Positions 7,559-16,289 of a stretch of 64,000 bases of DNA are shown one piece after another. Below the pieces are notes generated by a model. That model was not told the DNA's origin, made no database searches, and was given only the letters and a program-made list of their open reading frames with translations. Position 1 is the first letter of the stretch; every line of letters begins with the position of its first letter. Made by a program: the position numbers and the translations under genes. The DNA lies in the NCBI RefSeq assembly GCF_011045025.1, contig NZ_JAAKZX010000015.1, positions 1 to 64,000 of the forward strand, given 5' to 3'. The DNA comes from Streptomyces ureilyticus (lineage in GTDB: Bacteria; Actinomycetota; Actinomycetes; Streptomycetales; Streptomycetaceae).

Positions 7559-8497
7559 CTACTGGCCCTTCCCGCCGCTTGCCTGGCCGTTGCCGGCCCC
7601 ATTGTCCGCGCCGTCGGCGTCGTTGGCGTCGTTGCCGGGATTCCCGTTGCCCGACGTGCCGGTGTTCCCTGACATGCCGGTGTTCCCGGACGTGCCGGTG
7701 TTCCCCGCCGTGCCCGTGCCGGCGTCCGCGGCGCCCTCGCCGGGTTTGCCCGTGTCGCCGGATCTGCTCGGTGAGGTCGTCGCCCGCGCCAACTGCGCGG
7801 CGCAGTACGCGGCGACCTTTCCCTCGCCGCCCGCCGCCGCGACGAGTTGCTGCCAGGCCGTCGCGTCGAGCGCCTCACCGCGGTCCTTGACCTGCTCGTA
7901 GGCGCGGCAGTGGGCCTCGGTGTCCTGGGCGGCGGCCGAGCCATCCGTCGGTCCGGCGCCGCCGGAGGAAGCCGACGATGTCTCACCGCCCGGCCGGGCC
8001 GGGGCGGACACCGAGGGGTGCGCGGTCTTCCGGTCGGCACCACCGCCGCCCGTGGACGAGCCGGCCGAGCCGATGGCCGCGACCGCGACACCGCCGAGGG
8101 TGAGGCTGGCGAACACGGCGGCGAACGTCGTCTTCACAGGGCGCCCGGTACGCCGCTCCGCGGGCAGCCGCCAGTCGTCCCGGCGCCGGGTACGCGCCCG
8201 ATGCGCGCCCCCGCCGCGGGCGGCCCGGAAGGCGGCCACGGCCCGCTGCTCGGCCTCGGGGGCGAGATCGCCTCCGCGCAGGACGGCGGCCAGCACCGTC
8301 TCCAGCGCGGTGTCGTCACGCCGGTCCCACGGGCCGGACACGGCGTCGTCAGGGTGCACACGTCGACGGCCCGGTACTCCGTCGCCGCTCAGCCGTTCAC
8401 CCATGTCCGCTTCCGTTCCTGTCCGACATGTTCGATTCACCTGGCGTTCCGGGCCCTGGTGCCTGTCCGCCGGCCCACTGCCGCGGGCATCGTTCAT
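7559..8497 (-). CDS. Single-pass membrane protein, candidate anti-sigma factor of the adjacent ECF sigma
   Basis: A 312-residue protein. The N-terminal third is cytoplasmic in character (HPDDAVSGPWDRRDDTALET, EAEQRAVAAFRAARGG), followed by one hydrophobic segment near residues 120-145 (FAAVFASLTLGGVAVAAIGS). A Ser/Gly-rich outer part carries one small ordered patch (HCRAYEQVKDRGEALDATAW, VAAYCAAQLA) and ends in hexapeptide repeats of the type GNTGTS (7640-7712). The ATG at 8497 overlaps the sigma factor stop (ATGA), so the two are translationally coupled, the usual layout of sigma/anti-sigma pairs. No HxxxCxxC zinc motif is seen. An internal ATG at 8404 is a possible alternative start. Confidence 0.75.
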   Translation of the reverse strand: MNDARGSGPADRHQGPERQVNRTCRTGTEADMGERLSGDGVPGRRRVHPDDAVSGPWDRRDDTALETVLAAVLRGGDLAPEAEQRAVAAFRAARGGGAHRARTRRRDDWRLPAERRTGRPVKTTFAAVFASLTLGGVAVAAIGSAGSSTGGGGADRKTAHPSVSAPARPGGETSSASSGGAGPTDGSAAAQDTEAHCRAYEQVKDRGEALDATAWQQLVAAAGGEGKVAAYCAAQLARATTSPSRSGDTGKPGEGAADAGTGTAGNTGTSGNTGMSGNTGTSGNGNPGNDANDADGADNGAGNGQASGGKGQ

Positions 8498-9237
8498 TTC
8501 GACTCCCCCAGCGTCCGGGAAGTCTCATCCGTCACACCTGCCACCTGGCCCTCGACGCCCAACTGGTGGGCGAGGCGTTTCAGACCTCGGTAGGCGGCGG
8601 TGCGCACCGCTCCTGGGCGCTTGCCGAGGACGCGCGCGGCGGCGGTACCGTCCAGGCCGACAACGACCCGCAGGAGCACGGCCTCGGCCTGGTCCTTCGG
8701 CAGCCCGCGGACCAGTTCCAGGGCCCGCTCGGTGGAAAGGGTCTCCAGCGCCTGGTCGTCGGTGCTGTGCAGGCTGGGCAGGTCCAGTACGTCCTGTTCG
8801 GTCCCTCCCGACCGGGGCCGCACGCGCTGGCGGCGCAGATGGTCCAGTGCCCGGTGCCGGGCGATGGTCGCCGTCCAGCCGCGGAAACCGGCCCCGTCCC
8901 CCTTGAACCGTCCGAGGTCACGGGCGATCTCCAGCCAGGCGTCGGACGCCACGTCCTCCGCGTCCTCGCCGACGAATCCGCGCAGATAGCCGAGCAGGCC
9001 CGGCTGCACGATCCGGTAGGCGACCGCAAAGGCGGTCTCGTCCCCCTCCTGGGCCAGTGCGACTGCCGTGCCCAATTCCCCGTCGTACGTCTGTACGCGG
9101 CGGGGTTGCCGTGCCTGGCCCAAGACTGTCCTCGTTCGTACCTGGTTCACAGCGAGTCCGTTTCGTCCGACGAGCCCGTTGGCATCGACGGCCCCATGGA
9201 GACCAGCGCGCGTTCGCACAGAAGTGTCACAACGCAT
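8494..9237 (-). CDS. ECF-type RNA polymerase sigma factor
   Basis: A 247-residue protein with sigma-70 region 2 (YRIVQPGLLGYLRG, EDVASDAWLEIARDL, FRGWTATIARHRALDHLRRQ) and region 4 (ALELVRGLPKDQAEAVLLRV, GTAAARVLGKRPGAVRTAAY, GLKRLAHQLG), joined by a short acidic linker. There is no SnoaL extension. The start at ATG 9237 has GAGGGA at 6 nt; the first 40 residues are not family-like, so a GTG about 30 codons further in is also possible. It is coupled to the membrane protein that follows. Target promoters cannot be read from this window. Confidence 0.88.
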   Translation of the reverse strand: MRCDTSVRTRAGLHGAVDANGLVGRNGLAVNQVRTRTVLGQARQPRRVQTYDGELGTAVALAQEGDETAFAVAYRIVQPGLLGYLRGFVGEDAEDVASDAWLEIARDLGRFKGDGAGFRGWTATIARHRALDHLRRQRVRPRSGGTEQDVLDLPSLHSTDDQALETLSTERALELVRGLPKDQAEAVLLRVVVGLDGTAAARVLGKRPGAVRTAAYRGLKRLAHQLGVEGQVAGVTDETSRTLGESK

Positions 9238-9752
9238 CACGCGTCCCTCACGTCGTCGCCGGCGCCCCTGTCGCCTGGCCGACGAAGCCGCGAGGGCCGT
9301 CGGCAGCTCCAAGAAGACGGCGGCGTAGGGACGTTGAGCCGCTCCGTATGCCGGGGCCGGACGGCTTCACGGCTCAGCAACGCCCGGCGGATCCGGCGTT
9401 CGGACACCGGTGCGCGATCCGCGTCGTCCCGGCCGGGTGACGTATCGCTCCGGCCGTGCGCTGTGTGAGTGCCGAGTCCACGCCGGACAGGCCGAGGGTG
9501 ATCGCTGATCGCCAGGCCGGACGTCGGTGCCACGACCACTCCCGGAACCCTCTCCGTGCCGCTCTTGACTCCCCCGGAGAGCGACATGGAGAGGGACGGG
9601 GCGGCCGGACCCCAACCACTGCACGGGGCTCCGGCCGCCCCGCACACCGTTCGGACCGACGGCGGGCGGTCGGGCGCGAATCGCGGAGCTCCGGAACGCG
9701 GCGTTCGCCGGGCGGCGTGATGCTGCGGCGTCCCCGTGCGCTCCTTCTGGTG
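9238..9752. other. Gene-free stretch with one hairpin
   Basis: About 515 bp between divergent genes. I see no conserved protein motif. A hairpin lies at 9598-9641; the rest should contain the sigma-factor promoter. Confidence 0.5.
9598..9641. terminator. 12-bp stem with a 20-nt loop
   Basis: GGGGCGGCCGGA at 9598-9609 pairs exactly with TCCGGCCGCCCC at 9630-9641. No T-run follows. It lies 112 bp before the DUF1877 gene. Confidence 0.4.
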
Positions 9753-10250
9753 ATGAGCATCTACTTCCATCTGCGAGCGGTGCCGCCCCCGGCACTGCGC
9801 AACAGCGCGACCTGGCTGGAACGGCTGTTCGGGGACGGCTGGGATACCGTCCGGCACGGCCTCGATCGGCACCACGAGGAGGTGCTGGACAAGCGTTATC
9901 TGGATCAGGAACTCCTCTACGCAGGCGGCGCTTCCCCGCATCGCGCGGGGGAGCGACCCCAGGCCCAGGTGGTGCTCGGTGGCCGGCCGGTGTTCCACCC
10001 CGATCGGTACAAGCCGCCGTTCCTCGTGCTGACGGCGGGCCAGGCGCACCGGGTGGCCAGGTTCCTGACGATGGTCGACTTCGATGCGCTGTGGGTCTTG
10101 TCCCGCGACGAACTGCTGCCGCGCTACGGCGGCGTGACCGCAGAGCCCGACACGCGGGGCATTTTCGCGGCGGCGCACCGGGAGCTGACGGAGTTCTATA
10201 CGCAGACGGCCGAGTGCGGAGACGCGGTGGTGAAGTGGCTGCCGACTTGA
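9753..10250 (+). CDS. DUF1877 family protein
   Basis: A 165-residue protein starting MSIYFHLRAVPPPALRN, with ATWLERLFGDGW, YLDQELLYAGG, PPFLVLTAGQAHRVARFL and VDFDALW. This is the DUF1877 layout, including the first-residue motif MSIYFH and the full length. The family's function is unknown. The ATG at 9753 is chosen because it begins the conserved domain; no convincing ribosome binding site precedes it. It appears to be monocistronic. Confidence 0.88.
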   Translation: MSIYFHLRAVPPPALRNSATWLERLFGDGWDTVRHGLDRHHEEVLDKRYLDQELLYAGGASPHRAGERPQAQVVLGGRPVFHPDRYKPPFLVLTAGQAHRVARFLTMVDFDALWVLSRDELLPRYGGVTAEPDTRGIFAAAHRELTEFYTQTAECGDAVVKWLPT

Positions 10251-10666
10251 GGCACGTGGCACGCGGAACCTGCTGATCCTCAGCCGGGGGCGCGATGTGG
10301 GCCCACGACCACTCCTCCCGAGGCAACTCGCACGGGCACTCGCCCAGGGGTTGGGAAGTGGAAGCCGGATCGCGCCGCCTTCTGGCGGAAGCCTCCGCGC
10401 ATCAACTGGCTGAGGCGCCGCGCTAGGTCGAGGCACTCGGCGACAGGCCGGTGCGGCGGCCAACGAGCGTGCGGTCCCAGTCAAGCCCTCGTGCCCTCCG
10501 CGTGCCCGGTCTCCGGCTGCGCAGCAGCGCGAAAAGGGCGCTGCGGGAGTTCGGCCGGACCGTTGGGGCGCCGTCCTTCTGAGTGAGCGGCCATGGGCAT
10601 GCTCACCTTGGGGCTTGACTCGGCAGCGTCAGGACGAAGCGCGCGGGGCGGTCTCCCACCGGCCGG
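10251..10666. other. Gene-free stretch between convergent genes
   Basis: About 415 bp between the DUF1877 gene and the 3' end of the LCP gene. I see no supported gene, terminator or repeat. Confidence 0.5.
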
Positions 10667-12082
10667 TCAGCCCTGCTCCTCAGTGCTCACCGGCCGGTCG
10701 TTCCTCAGCTCGTCGAAGAGCTTCTGCGCCTTCCTCTCGTCCCACTTCACGGCATCGCCCTTGGACGTGCGGAACTCACCGGCCACGGGGACATTGAGCT
10801 GTGTGCCCTGGCCGGACGCCACGCCCCGCATCCCCTGGAACAGCGACACGAGGGTGCGTAGATCCATGTCCTCGTCCACGACGAGCGTGCCCAGCCCCGC
10901 GTCCAGGGCGGGATAGGCGCGGAGCGGATTGAGCGCGGTACCAGGTGCGGCGGCCTTGCGGGCGAGGGCGGAGAGGAACTTCTGCTGGTTCTTGGAGCGC
11001 CCCAGGTCGCCCTCGGCCTCCTGGTGCCGCTGGCGGACGAACGCCAGCGACTGGGCGCCGTCCAGGTTGTGACAGCCCTTCGTCAGGTCCAGGTCCGACT
11101 TCTTGTCCTTGATGTCCCTGTCCACGCACATCTCCACGCCGCCGACCGCGTTCACGACGCCGACGAAGCCTCCGAAGCCGATCTCCGTGTAATGGTCGAT
11201 CCGCAGGCCCGTGTTGCGTTCGATGGTCTGTACGAGCAGTCGGGGGCCGCCCATGGAGTAGGCCGCGTTCAGCTTGTCCTTCTGCGCCCGGTGCACCTTG
11301 CCCGTCTCGGGGCGGACGAACTCCGGGAGGGTCACCCACGAGTCACGCGGCAGACTCACCATCGTGGTGCCGTGGGCGCCGGTGTGCAGGAGCATCATCG
11401 AGTCGGTGCGGCCGCCGGCGCCGGCGCCGGTGTGCAGGTCCTTCTTCTCCTCCTCTGACAGACCGTCACGGCTGTCGGAGCCCACGATGAGATACGTGGT
11501 CCCCTTGCCCGGCGGCGGACGGTCCGCGACCTTGCCGAGGTCGACCGATCGATCGAGTTCGACCTCGGCCCAGGCGTAGGTGCCGCCGCCGAGGACGAGC
11601 AGCGCGCAGAGCAGGACCGCCACCCGGCGCACGATCCGGCGGAACCGGCTGGGGGGCACCCAGGGAGGCCGGATGCTGCGGTTGTGGCTGCCGATGTCCT
11701 GCGGGACGGTACGCCTGTCGCTCTGCGGGACGGTACGTCCGTTGCGCGGGCGCGGGATGCTCGCGTACTCCGGAGCTGGAGGGGCGTTGGATGTGTCCGT
11801 GTATCCCGGATTCGGAGGGGCATTGGACGCGCCCGTGTATCCCGGGGCGCCGTAGAGGGCCTCATAGGACATGTCCGTGTATCCCACGGCGCCATAGGAC
11901 GTGCCCGTGTGTCCCGGAGTGACAGCGGACGTGTTCAAGGGAGGTCCGGAGGACACCTGAATCGGATATGGGCTGCCCGGCTGCCACACCTGTCCCGAGA
12001 CGACGCGACGCTCCTGGGCGTCTCCGGCCTGCCCGTTGTTGTCGGGCCACGTGCCTGGCCGGTCATTCATGGGTTGAACCAC
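10667..12082 (-). CDS. LCP (LytR-CpsA-Psr) family cell-wall glycopolymer transferase
   Basis: A 471-residue membrane protein. Residues 1-130 are disordered and contain repeats of the type GYT(G/D)xSxAP. One transmembrane segment follows (VAVLLCALLVLGGGTYAWAE), then the extracytoplasmic LCP domain with TTYLIVGSDSRDG, RTDSMMLLH, VSLPRDSWV, KLNAAYSMGG and LDGAQSLAFVRQRH. The Arg and Asp residues of these motifs bind the polyprenyl-pyrophosphate donor in the family. LCP enzymes move glycopolymers from lipid carrier to peptidoglycan or protein. The GTG at 12082 follows GAGGTG at 8 nt and lies 7 bp after the upstream stop; an ATG at 12070 is an alternative. It forms an operon with the NodB-GT2 gene. 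Confidence 0.92.
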   Translation of the reverse strand: MVQPMNDRPGTWPDNNGQAGDAQERRVVSGQVWQPGSPYPIQVSSGPPLNTSAVTPGHTGTSYGAVGYTDMSYEALYGAPGYTGASNAPPNPGYTDTSNAPPAPEYASIPRPRNGRTVPQSDRRTVPQDIGSHNRSIRPPWVPPSRFRRIVRRVAVLLCALLVLGGGTYAWAEVELDRSVDLGKVADRPPPGKGTTYLIVGSDSRDGLSEEEKKDLHTGAGAGGRTDSMMLLHTGAHGTTMVSLPRDSWVTLPEFVRPETGKVHRAQKDKLNAAYSMGGPRLLVQTIERNTGLRIDHYTEIGFGGFVGVVNAVGGVEMCVDRDIKDKKSDLDLTKGCHNLDGAQSLAFVRQRHQEAEGDLGRSKNQQKFLSALARKAAAPGTALNPLRAYPALDAGLGTLVVDEDMDLRTLVSLFQGMRGVASGQGTQLNVPVAGEFRTSKGDAVKWDERKAQKLFDELRNDRPVSTEEQG

Positions 12083-12089
12083 CCCCTGA

Positions 12090-14186
12090 TCACCTCGATG
12101 TCAGTTCTCGTGCGGTGACCGGCTGCCTGAGCTGCGCGTCGCCGGCCGTCCCGGAGCGCTGCATGCGGTGCCACTTCAGCCGGGTGCCGCCCAGGAGGGC
12201 GACCACGGACTGGAGGACGACCAGATACATCAGCTGCCGGTAGACGAAGAGCTGGAACGGCATTGACCACAGGGTCCGCAGCCGTTCGCCGTCGAGCCGC
12301 AGTGCGTATGCGGCGCAGAACAGCTGGATGATCAGGAAGACGAACCACACCCCCGCCGCCCTCACCGGGTCGAGGAACAGCACCGCGTACACCGCGAAGA
12401 GGTCGACGACCGGCGCCATCAGCGGCAGGACGAGCTGGAACAGAGTCAGATAGGTCAGCCCGCGGCGGGCGAACCGTCCGGCCGAGCCCACTTCGCGGAG
12501 CGCCCCGCGATGCTTCCACATCGCCTGGAGCGTGCCGTAGCACCAGCGGTAGCGCTGCCGCCACAGCTGGCGCAGCGTGGTGGGCACCTCGGTCCAGGCG
12601 ACGGACGACTCCTCGTAGACCACCCGCCAGCCGGCGCGCCACAGGGCCATCGTGAGGTCGGTGTCTTCGGCGAGGGTGTCCTCGCTGACCCCGCCGACGC
12701 CCATGAGCGCGTCCCGGCGGAAGGCGCCGATGGCGCCGGGGACCGTCGGCATGCACTCCAGCACCTCGAACATCCGCCGGTCGAGGTTGAAGCCGAAGAC
12801 GTACTCCAGGTGCTGCCATCTGCCAAGGAGCCCGCGCCGATTACCCACCTTGGTGTTGCCGCTGACGGCGCCGACGGCGGGGTGCGCGAGCGGCTGGATG
12901 AGCCGGTGGATTGCGTCCGGCTCGAAGACGGTGTCGGCGTCGACCATCACCACGATGTCGTTTCTCGCGTATCCCAGGCCCGTGTTGAGCGCTGCCGCCT
13001 TGCCCGAGTTGGGCTGCCGGATCACCCTCACCCGGGGGTCGTCGATCCAGGTGGCGAGGTCCGCCGTCTGATCATCCGACCCGTCGTCGATCACGATGAT
13101 CTCGAGGTACGGGTGCGTGGAGTCGAGCAGCGAATGGATGGTCGACTCGATGCCGGCCTCTTCGTTGTAGGCGGGTATGAGCACGGTCACGGGTGCGTTG
13201 ACCTCCCGCAGCCGGGGCGCGCTGGGGCGGTGGCGGGTGAGGCGCCGGACGTGGGTACGGGCGAAGACGACCAGCATCAGCAGCCGCAGCACGCCCAGCG
13301 CTCCGCCCACGCCCAGCACCCAGATCATGGCGTTCGTGAACGCGTTGCCGGCGGCGGTGGCCCAGATCAGCCCCCTGCCCAGCCACCGCTCTTCGGCGGA
13401 CACCCGTGTGTCGGCCGGAGCCATCTCGACGGCGGCCGACACGGTGGTGAACTTGTCGGCCTCCGGGTTCTCGAGCAGCTTCTTCATCTCGTGGTACGCC
13501 AGGTCCGTCTGGCTGAACTGCCGGACCAGCCCCCGTGCCGGACTACGGCTCGGATGGTCGCCGGCGACCACCACATAGCCGTCCGCGGCGGCGTTGCGGG
13601 CCGCTTGCCACTCGGCGCCGCACAACGTGTCCACCTGCGTGGTCAGCGGCATCCGCAGCAGCTTGGTGTGGATGCCCGCCGTACCCGCGAGGGTCTTCTG
13701 AGTCAGCGACAGTTCCATCGCGGAGCGCACTCTCGACGCGGCGCCGAGGTCCGCTCCGGTGTACGTGTTCGAGCCGATCTCGTGGCCCTCGTCGCGGATC
13801 CGCCGCATCAGGTCCGGATGGCGGGCCGCCTGGGCGCCGTACACGAAGAAGGTGGCGTGCGCTCGGTGCTTGCGCAGCAGGTCGAGGAAGCGCGGAGTCC
13901 ACACGGGATCGGGGCCTCCGTCGAAGGTGATCGCGACGGTGCCCTTGGGCATCCTGTCGGACGTCACCTTGTCCCCGCTGATGCGCAGGACGGGGCCGCT
14001 GTCGCGCACGGACTCGGGCGCGGGTCTCGTGCAGTCGCGCCGCGTCTTGGCGGCGTCGACCTCATGGGTCGTCCAGCCCTCGAAGAGCAGGACGGCGAAG
14101 ACCACGGGGAGGGTCACGGTCAGCAGGAGCCAGTGCCCGCGGGGTTCGCGGGAGCGCGCGTGCCGACGTCGCGCTGCACGGCTCAC
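12090..14186 (-). CDS. Bifunctional polysaccharide deacetylase (NodB) / family 2 glycosyltransferase membrane protein
   Basis: A 698-residue fusion. After one N-terminal transmembrane segment (LLLTVTLPVVFAVLLF) comes a NodB domain at about 75-270 with TFDGGPDPVWTPR, ATFFVYG and HEIGSNTY. Usual NodB motif 1 has TFDDG, whereas here it is TFDGG, so one metal-binding Asp is changed. A further membrane segment leads to a GT-A domain (VTVLIPAYNEEAGIESTI, IIVIDDGSDDQT, VVMVDADTVF, EDTDLT, RQRYRWCYG, the last a QxxRW-like motif) and C-terminal membrane helices. This arrangement resembles Streptomyces MatB-type beta-1,6-GlcNAc polymer synthases. The GTG at 14186 follows GAGGTGG and overlaps the preceding small gene by 4 bp. 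Confidence 0.93.
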   Translation of the reverse strand: MSRAARRRHARSREPRGHWLLLTVTLPVVFAVLLFEGWTTHEVDAAKTRRDCTRPAPESVRDSGPVLRISGDKVTSDRMPKGTVAITFDGGPDPVWTPRFLDLLRKHRAHATFFVYGAQAARHPDLMRRIRDEGHEIGSNTYTGADLGAASRVRSAMELSLTQKTLAGTAGIHTKLLRMPLTTQVDTLCGAEWQAARNAAADGYVVVAGDHPSRSPARGLVRQFSQTDLAYHEMKKLLENPEADKFTTVSAAVEMAPADTRVSAEERWLGRGLIWATAAGNAFTNAMIWVLGVGGALGVLRLLMLVVFARTHVRRLTRHRPSAPRLREVNAPVTVLIPAYNEEAGIESTIHSLLDSTHPYLEIIVIDDGSDDQTADLATWIDDPRVRVIRQPNSGKAAALNTGLGYARNDIVVMVDADTVFEPDAIHRLIQPLAHPAVGAVSGNTKVGNRRGLLGRWQHLEYVFGFNLDRRMFEVLECMPTVPGAIGAFRRDALMGVGGVSEDTLAEDTDLTMALWRAGWRVVYEESSVAWTEVPTTLRQLWRQRYRWCYGTLQAMWKHRGALREVGSAGRFARRGLTYLTLFQLVLPLMAPVVDLFAVYAVLFLDPVRAAGVWFVFLIIQLFCAAYALRLDGERLRTLWSMPFQLFVYRQLMYLVVLQSVVALLGGTRLKWHRMQRSGTAGDAQLRQPVTARELTSR

Positions 14187-14620
14187 GCTGCCACCTCGAG
14201 GGTGACATCAATCACAGCGAATTCGAGGTCTATTCGGGGGGAGCGGGGAACGGCCGTGAACGCTCCGAGCCCAGTGCGGTCCGGCGAAAGGAGGGCACCG
14301 ACGGGGGTGGCCGCCACGGTGCCCGGCCGCGTCGACACCTGTGCGGGTCTGCCGGTACGCCCTCGCTGCACGGCTGCTGTCCTGTGGACTCCCGTACTGC
14401 GCCCGAGGCTCTGTCCGGGGCCGTACCCCAGGCCACGTCCAAGAGCGCTCCCAGGCCCGCGCTCAAGCCCGCATGCACGGGTGGCGGGCGTAGGCCCGGC
14501 AGTGCGGGCGGAGTGTGCGGCCGCATGCCACACGGTCTTCACAGGCTCATCGAACGCGTTGAGGCCCGGTGAAGGGCGAGGGGTTTTCTCCTGGTTTGTG
14601 TTCTGGTCGAGCTCATGCAT
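14183..14620 (-). CDS. Hypothetical basic low-complexity protein
   Basis: A 145-residue frame from ATG 14620 (MHELDQNTNQEKTPRPSPGL) to a TGA that overlaps the GTG of the NodB-GT2 gene (GTGA). Codon third positions are mostly G/C and the overlap suggests translational coupling. The sequence is Gly/Arg/Pro-rich, lacks any domain I know and has no good ribosome binding site. It may be a real leader gene of the polymer operon or simply an open frame. Confidence 0.38.
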   Translation of the reverse strand: MHELDQNTNQEKTPRPSPGLNAFDEPVKTVWHAAAHSARTAGPTPATRACGLERGPGSALGRGLGYGPGQSLGRSTGVHRTAAVQRGRTGRPAQVSTRPGTVAATPVGALLSPDRTGLGAFTAVPRSPRIDLEFAVIDVTLEVAA

Positions 14621-14910
14621 GGGCGGCGAGTGTAGCCACAGCCGATACCGCGGGTGTGTCCGAAACAGACCGAGCGGCCACCGCGCCACGACGCTGTGAC
14701 GCTGGGCCCGGTCCGTGCGCTGGACCGAGTAGATATGGGGAAGTGTGCCTTCACGCGCCCTGCTTCCCGGAGCGGATCGGCCGGGCCGCACCCTCCCCTG
14801 TCCGATGGTTTTAAGCCATCCGCCCCTGTGTACGGTGCGGGGGCGCCAGGGCAAGCAGAGGGAAGATCACCCTTGACGGCGATCCAGCACTTCCCGGCCG
14901 CTGAGGCGGG

Positions 14911-15240
14911 CTGATCGCCGCGACGGACCTGGTGAAGTGGGCCAGCAAACTCGTCGACAGGACCAACATCGGCCCCCAGAAGATCAACATCGCCAACTGG
15001 ACCACTCCCGACGTCGAGAAGGCCCAGCAGGTCATCACCATCGCGGGCCCCGACGCCACCCGCTGGACCGCCACCCGGACGATCCTCACCCAGGTCGCCG
15101 ACCAGGTCCCCTATGTCCCGCTCTTCACCGAGGTCGAGGTCTGCGCCATCGGAAAGGGCCTCGCCTTCGAGAAGTCGGGCATCGCGTCCCTCGGCCTGTC
15201 CAACGGCAGCTGGATCTTCTCGCTGAAGTCGACGGCCTGA
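14911..15240 (+). pseudogene. C-terminal fragment of a family 5 extracellular solute-binding protein
   Basis: The plus frame encodes LVKWASKLVDRTNIGPQKIN, EKAQQVITIAGPDATRW, QVADQVPYVPLFTEVEV and GLSNGSWIFSLKS. The ADQVPYVPLF motif and a terminal W-x-F segment are typical of the end of oligopeptide-binding lipoproteins of ABC importers. About 80% of the gene, including the signal peptide, is absent and no permease genes follow. A terminator sits just after the stop. Confidence 0.7.
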
Positions 15241-15259
15241 CCCCGGCGTCTGTCTCACG

Positions 15260-15295
15260 GCATCGCTCCCCGCAGCGCCGGGCCGGGAGCGATGC
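15260..15295 (+). terminator. 11-bp stem-loop after the solute-binding-protein fragment
   Basis: GCATCGCTCCC (15260-15270) pairs exactly with GGGAGCGATGC (15285-15295). It is 20 bp after the stop and probably the original terminator of the lost transporter gene. Confidence 0.6.
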
Positions 15296-15423
15296 TGTGA
15301 TCCCCGACGGGGCACGCACTCGCCGGACCTCGCTGTCACGCAGTCAGACGCGTCACTCCTTCTCCCGATTGAAGTTGTGGAACATGTCCATTGAGGGGTG
15401 GGGCATATCGAGAGGCAACGCTG

Positions 15424-16116
15424 ATGCACAGGTCTGCATACGAGCAGATGGAACTCTGCGTGAAGGAGTACATGCCGACGAATAGGCAGCACCGGGTCGT
15501 GGATCTGGGGTCGCGTGTGTCAGACAAACAGAGTGTCACGCATAAAGACATGCTGGGGCAGCACGACATCGACTACGTGGGCGTCGATGTGCTCGACGGA
15601 CAGAATGTGGATGTGGTCATGGTCAAGCCGTACCGCATTCCAGTGAAGTCCAGCAGTGTGGACTTTTTGCTCTCGGGTCAGGCATTCGAGCACATCCCGT
15701 TCTTCTGGGTAACGATGATGGAGATCGCACGTGTGCTGAAGCCCAGGGGAATGGCATTCATCACGGCACCGTCGCGCGGCCATGTGCACGATGCACAGGA
15801 TTGCTGGCGCTATTACCCAGACGGGTTCCGGGCCATGGCTGCGTACTCGGGACTCGAATTGTGTGAGGCCTACACCGATTTCCCGCCGATGACGGGAATT
15901 CGGCACAATTACGCGGCCATTGACGCCACACATGCGTACTGGGGTGATTCCGTCGGGGTCTTTCAGAAGCCCCGCCGCTACCGGCGACTGACGATGTTCT
16001 TCGTACGCGAACTGACTGTGTGGTGGGCCAACCGCGTTGGAGGCGTCCAGGACACGCCCCTGCTCAAGCCGGTCGAAGGGCGCGCGCTCTGCGGCCGCCC
16101 CGCGGACGAGCCGTAG
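15424..16116 (+). CDS. Class I SAM-dependent methyltransferase
   Basis: A 230-residue protein with motif I VVDLGSRVSDKQS (a weakened glycine loop), YVGVDVLDGQNVDVV for the acidic residue binding SAM ribose, FLLSGQAFEHIPFFW, then ARVLKPRGMAFITAP. Methyltransferase_11-like proteins of this type often modify sugars or surface polymers. Its base composition is clearly lower in G+C than its neighbours (many A/T third positions), a sign of recent transfer. The ATG at 15424 follows GAGAGG at 8 nt; an earlier in-frame ATG at 15391 has no such site. The last 20 residues run into sequence without family character. Confidence 0.85.
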   Translation: MHRSAYEQMELCVKEYMPTNRQHRVVDLGSRVSDKQSVTHKDMLGQHDIDYVGVDVLDGQNVDVVMVKPYRIPVKSSSVDFLLSGQAFEHIPFFWVTMMEIARVLKPRGMAFITAPSRGHVHDAQDCWRYYPDGFRAMAAYSGLELCEAYTDFPPMTGIRHNYAAIDATHAYWGDSVGVFQKPRRYRRLTMFFVRELTVWWANRVGGVQDTPLLKPVEGRALCGRPADEP

Positions 16117-16177
16117 AGATGGCCGCGGTGGAGGTGAACTGGCGGCCGAAGTTCTCGCAGAGCCCGGCTCCTCCCGA

Positions 16178-16258
16178 GGGCGTGGGTCTGCCCTCGCACG
16201 GGCGGCGGGTTCCCGGGGTGCGGCGCGAGAAGCCGGCGCAACTGGCGGGCCAGAGCGA
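16178..16258 (+). pseudogene. Fragment of an XRE/MmyB-type HTH regulator
   Basis: The plus frame encodes VGLPSHGRRVPGVRREKPAQ and LAGQSD. The usual family text is GLPxxGRRRxPGLRREEVAxLAGVS, the helix-turn-helix of MmyB-like regulators. Only about 26 residues survive, followed directly by kinase sequence. Confidence 0.6.
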
Positions 16259-16289
16259 TTCGACCGCCGTCGGTGGACGGTCTCGGCCG

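Noticed and set aside
12510..14699. A 729-codon open frame opposite the NodB-GT2 gene
   Set aside because: The minus strand carries clear catalytic motifs; the opposite frame has only Arg/Pro/Gly-rich antisense text typical of high-GC DNA. The same applies to long frames opposite the helicase (3517-5094) and the fucosidase (20901-22676).
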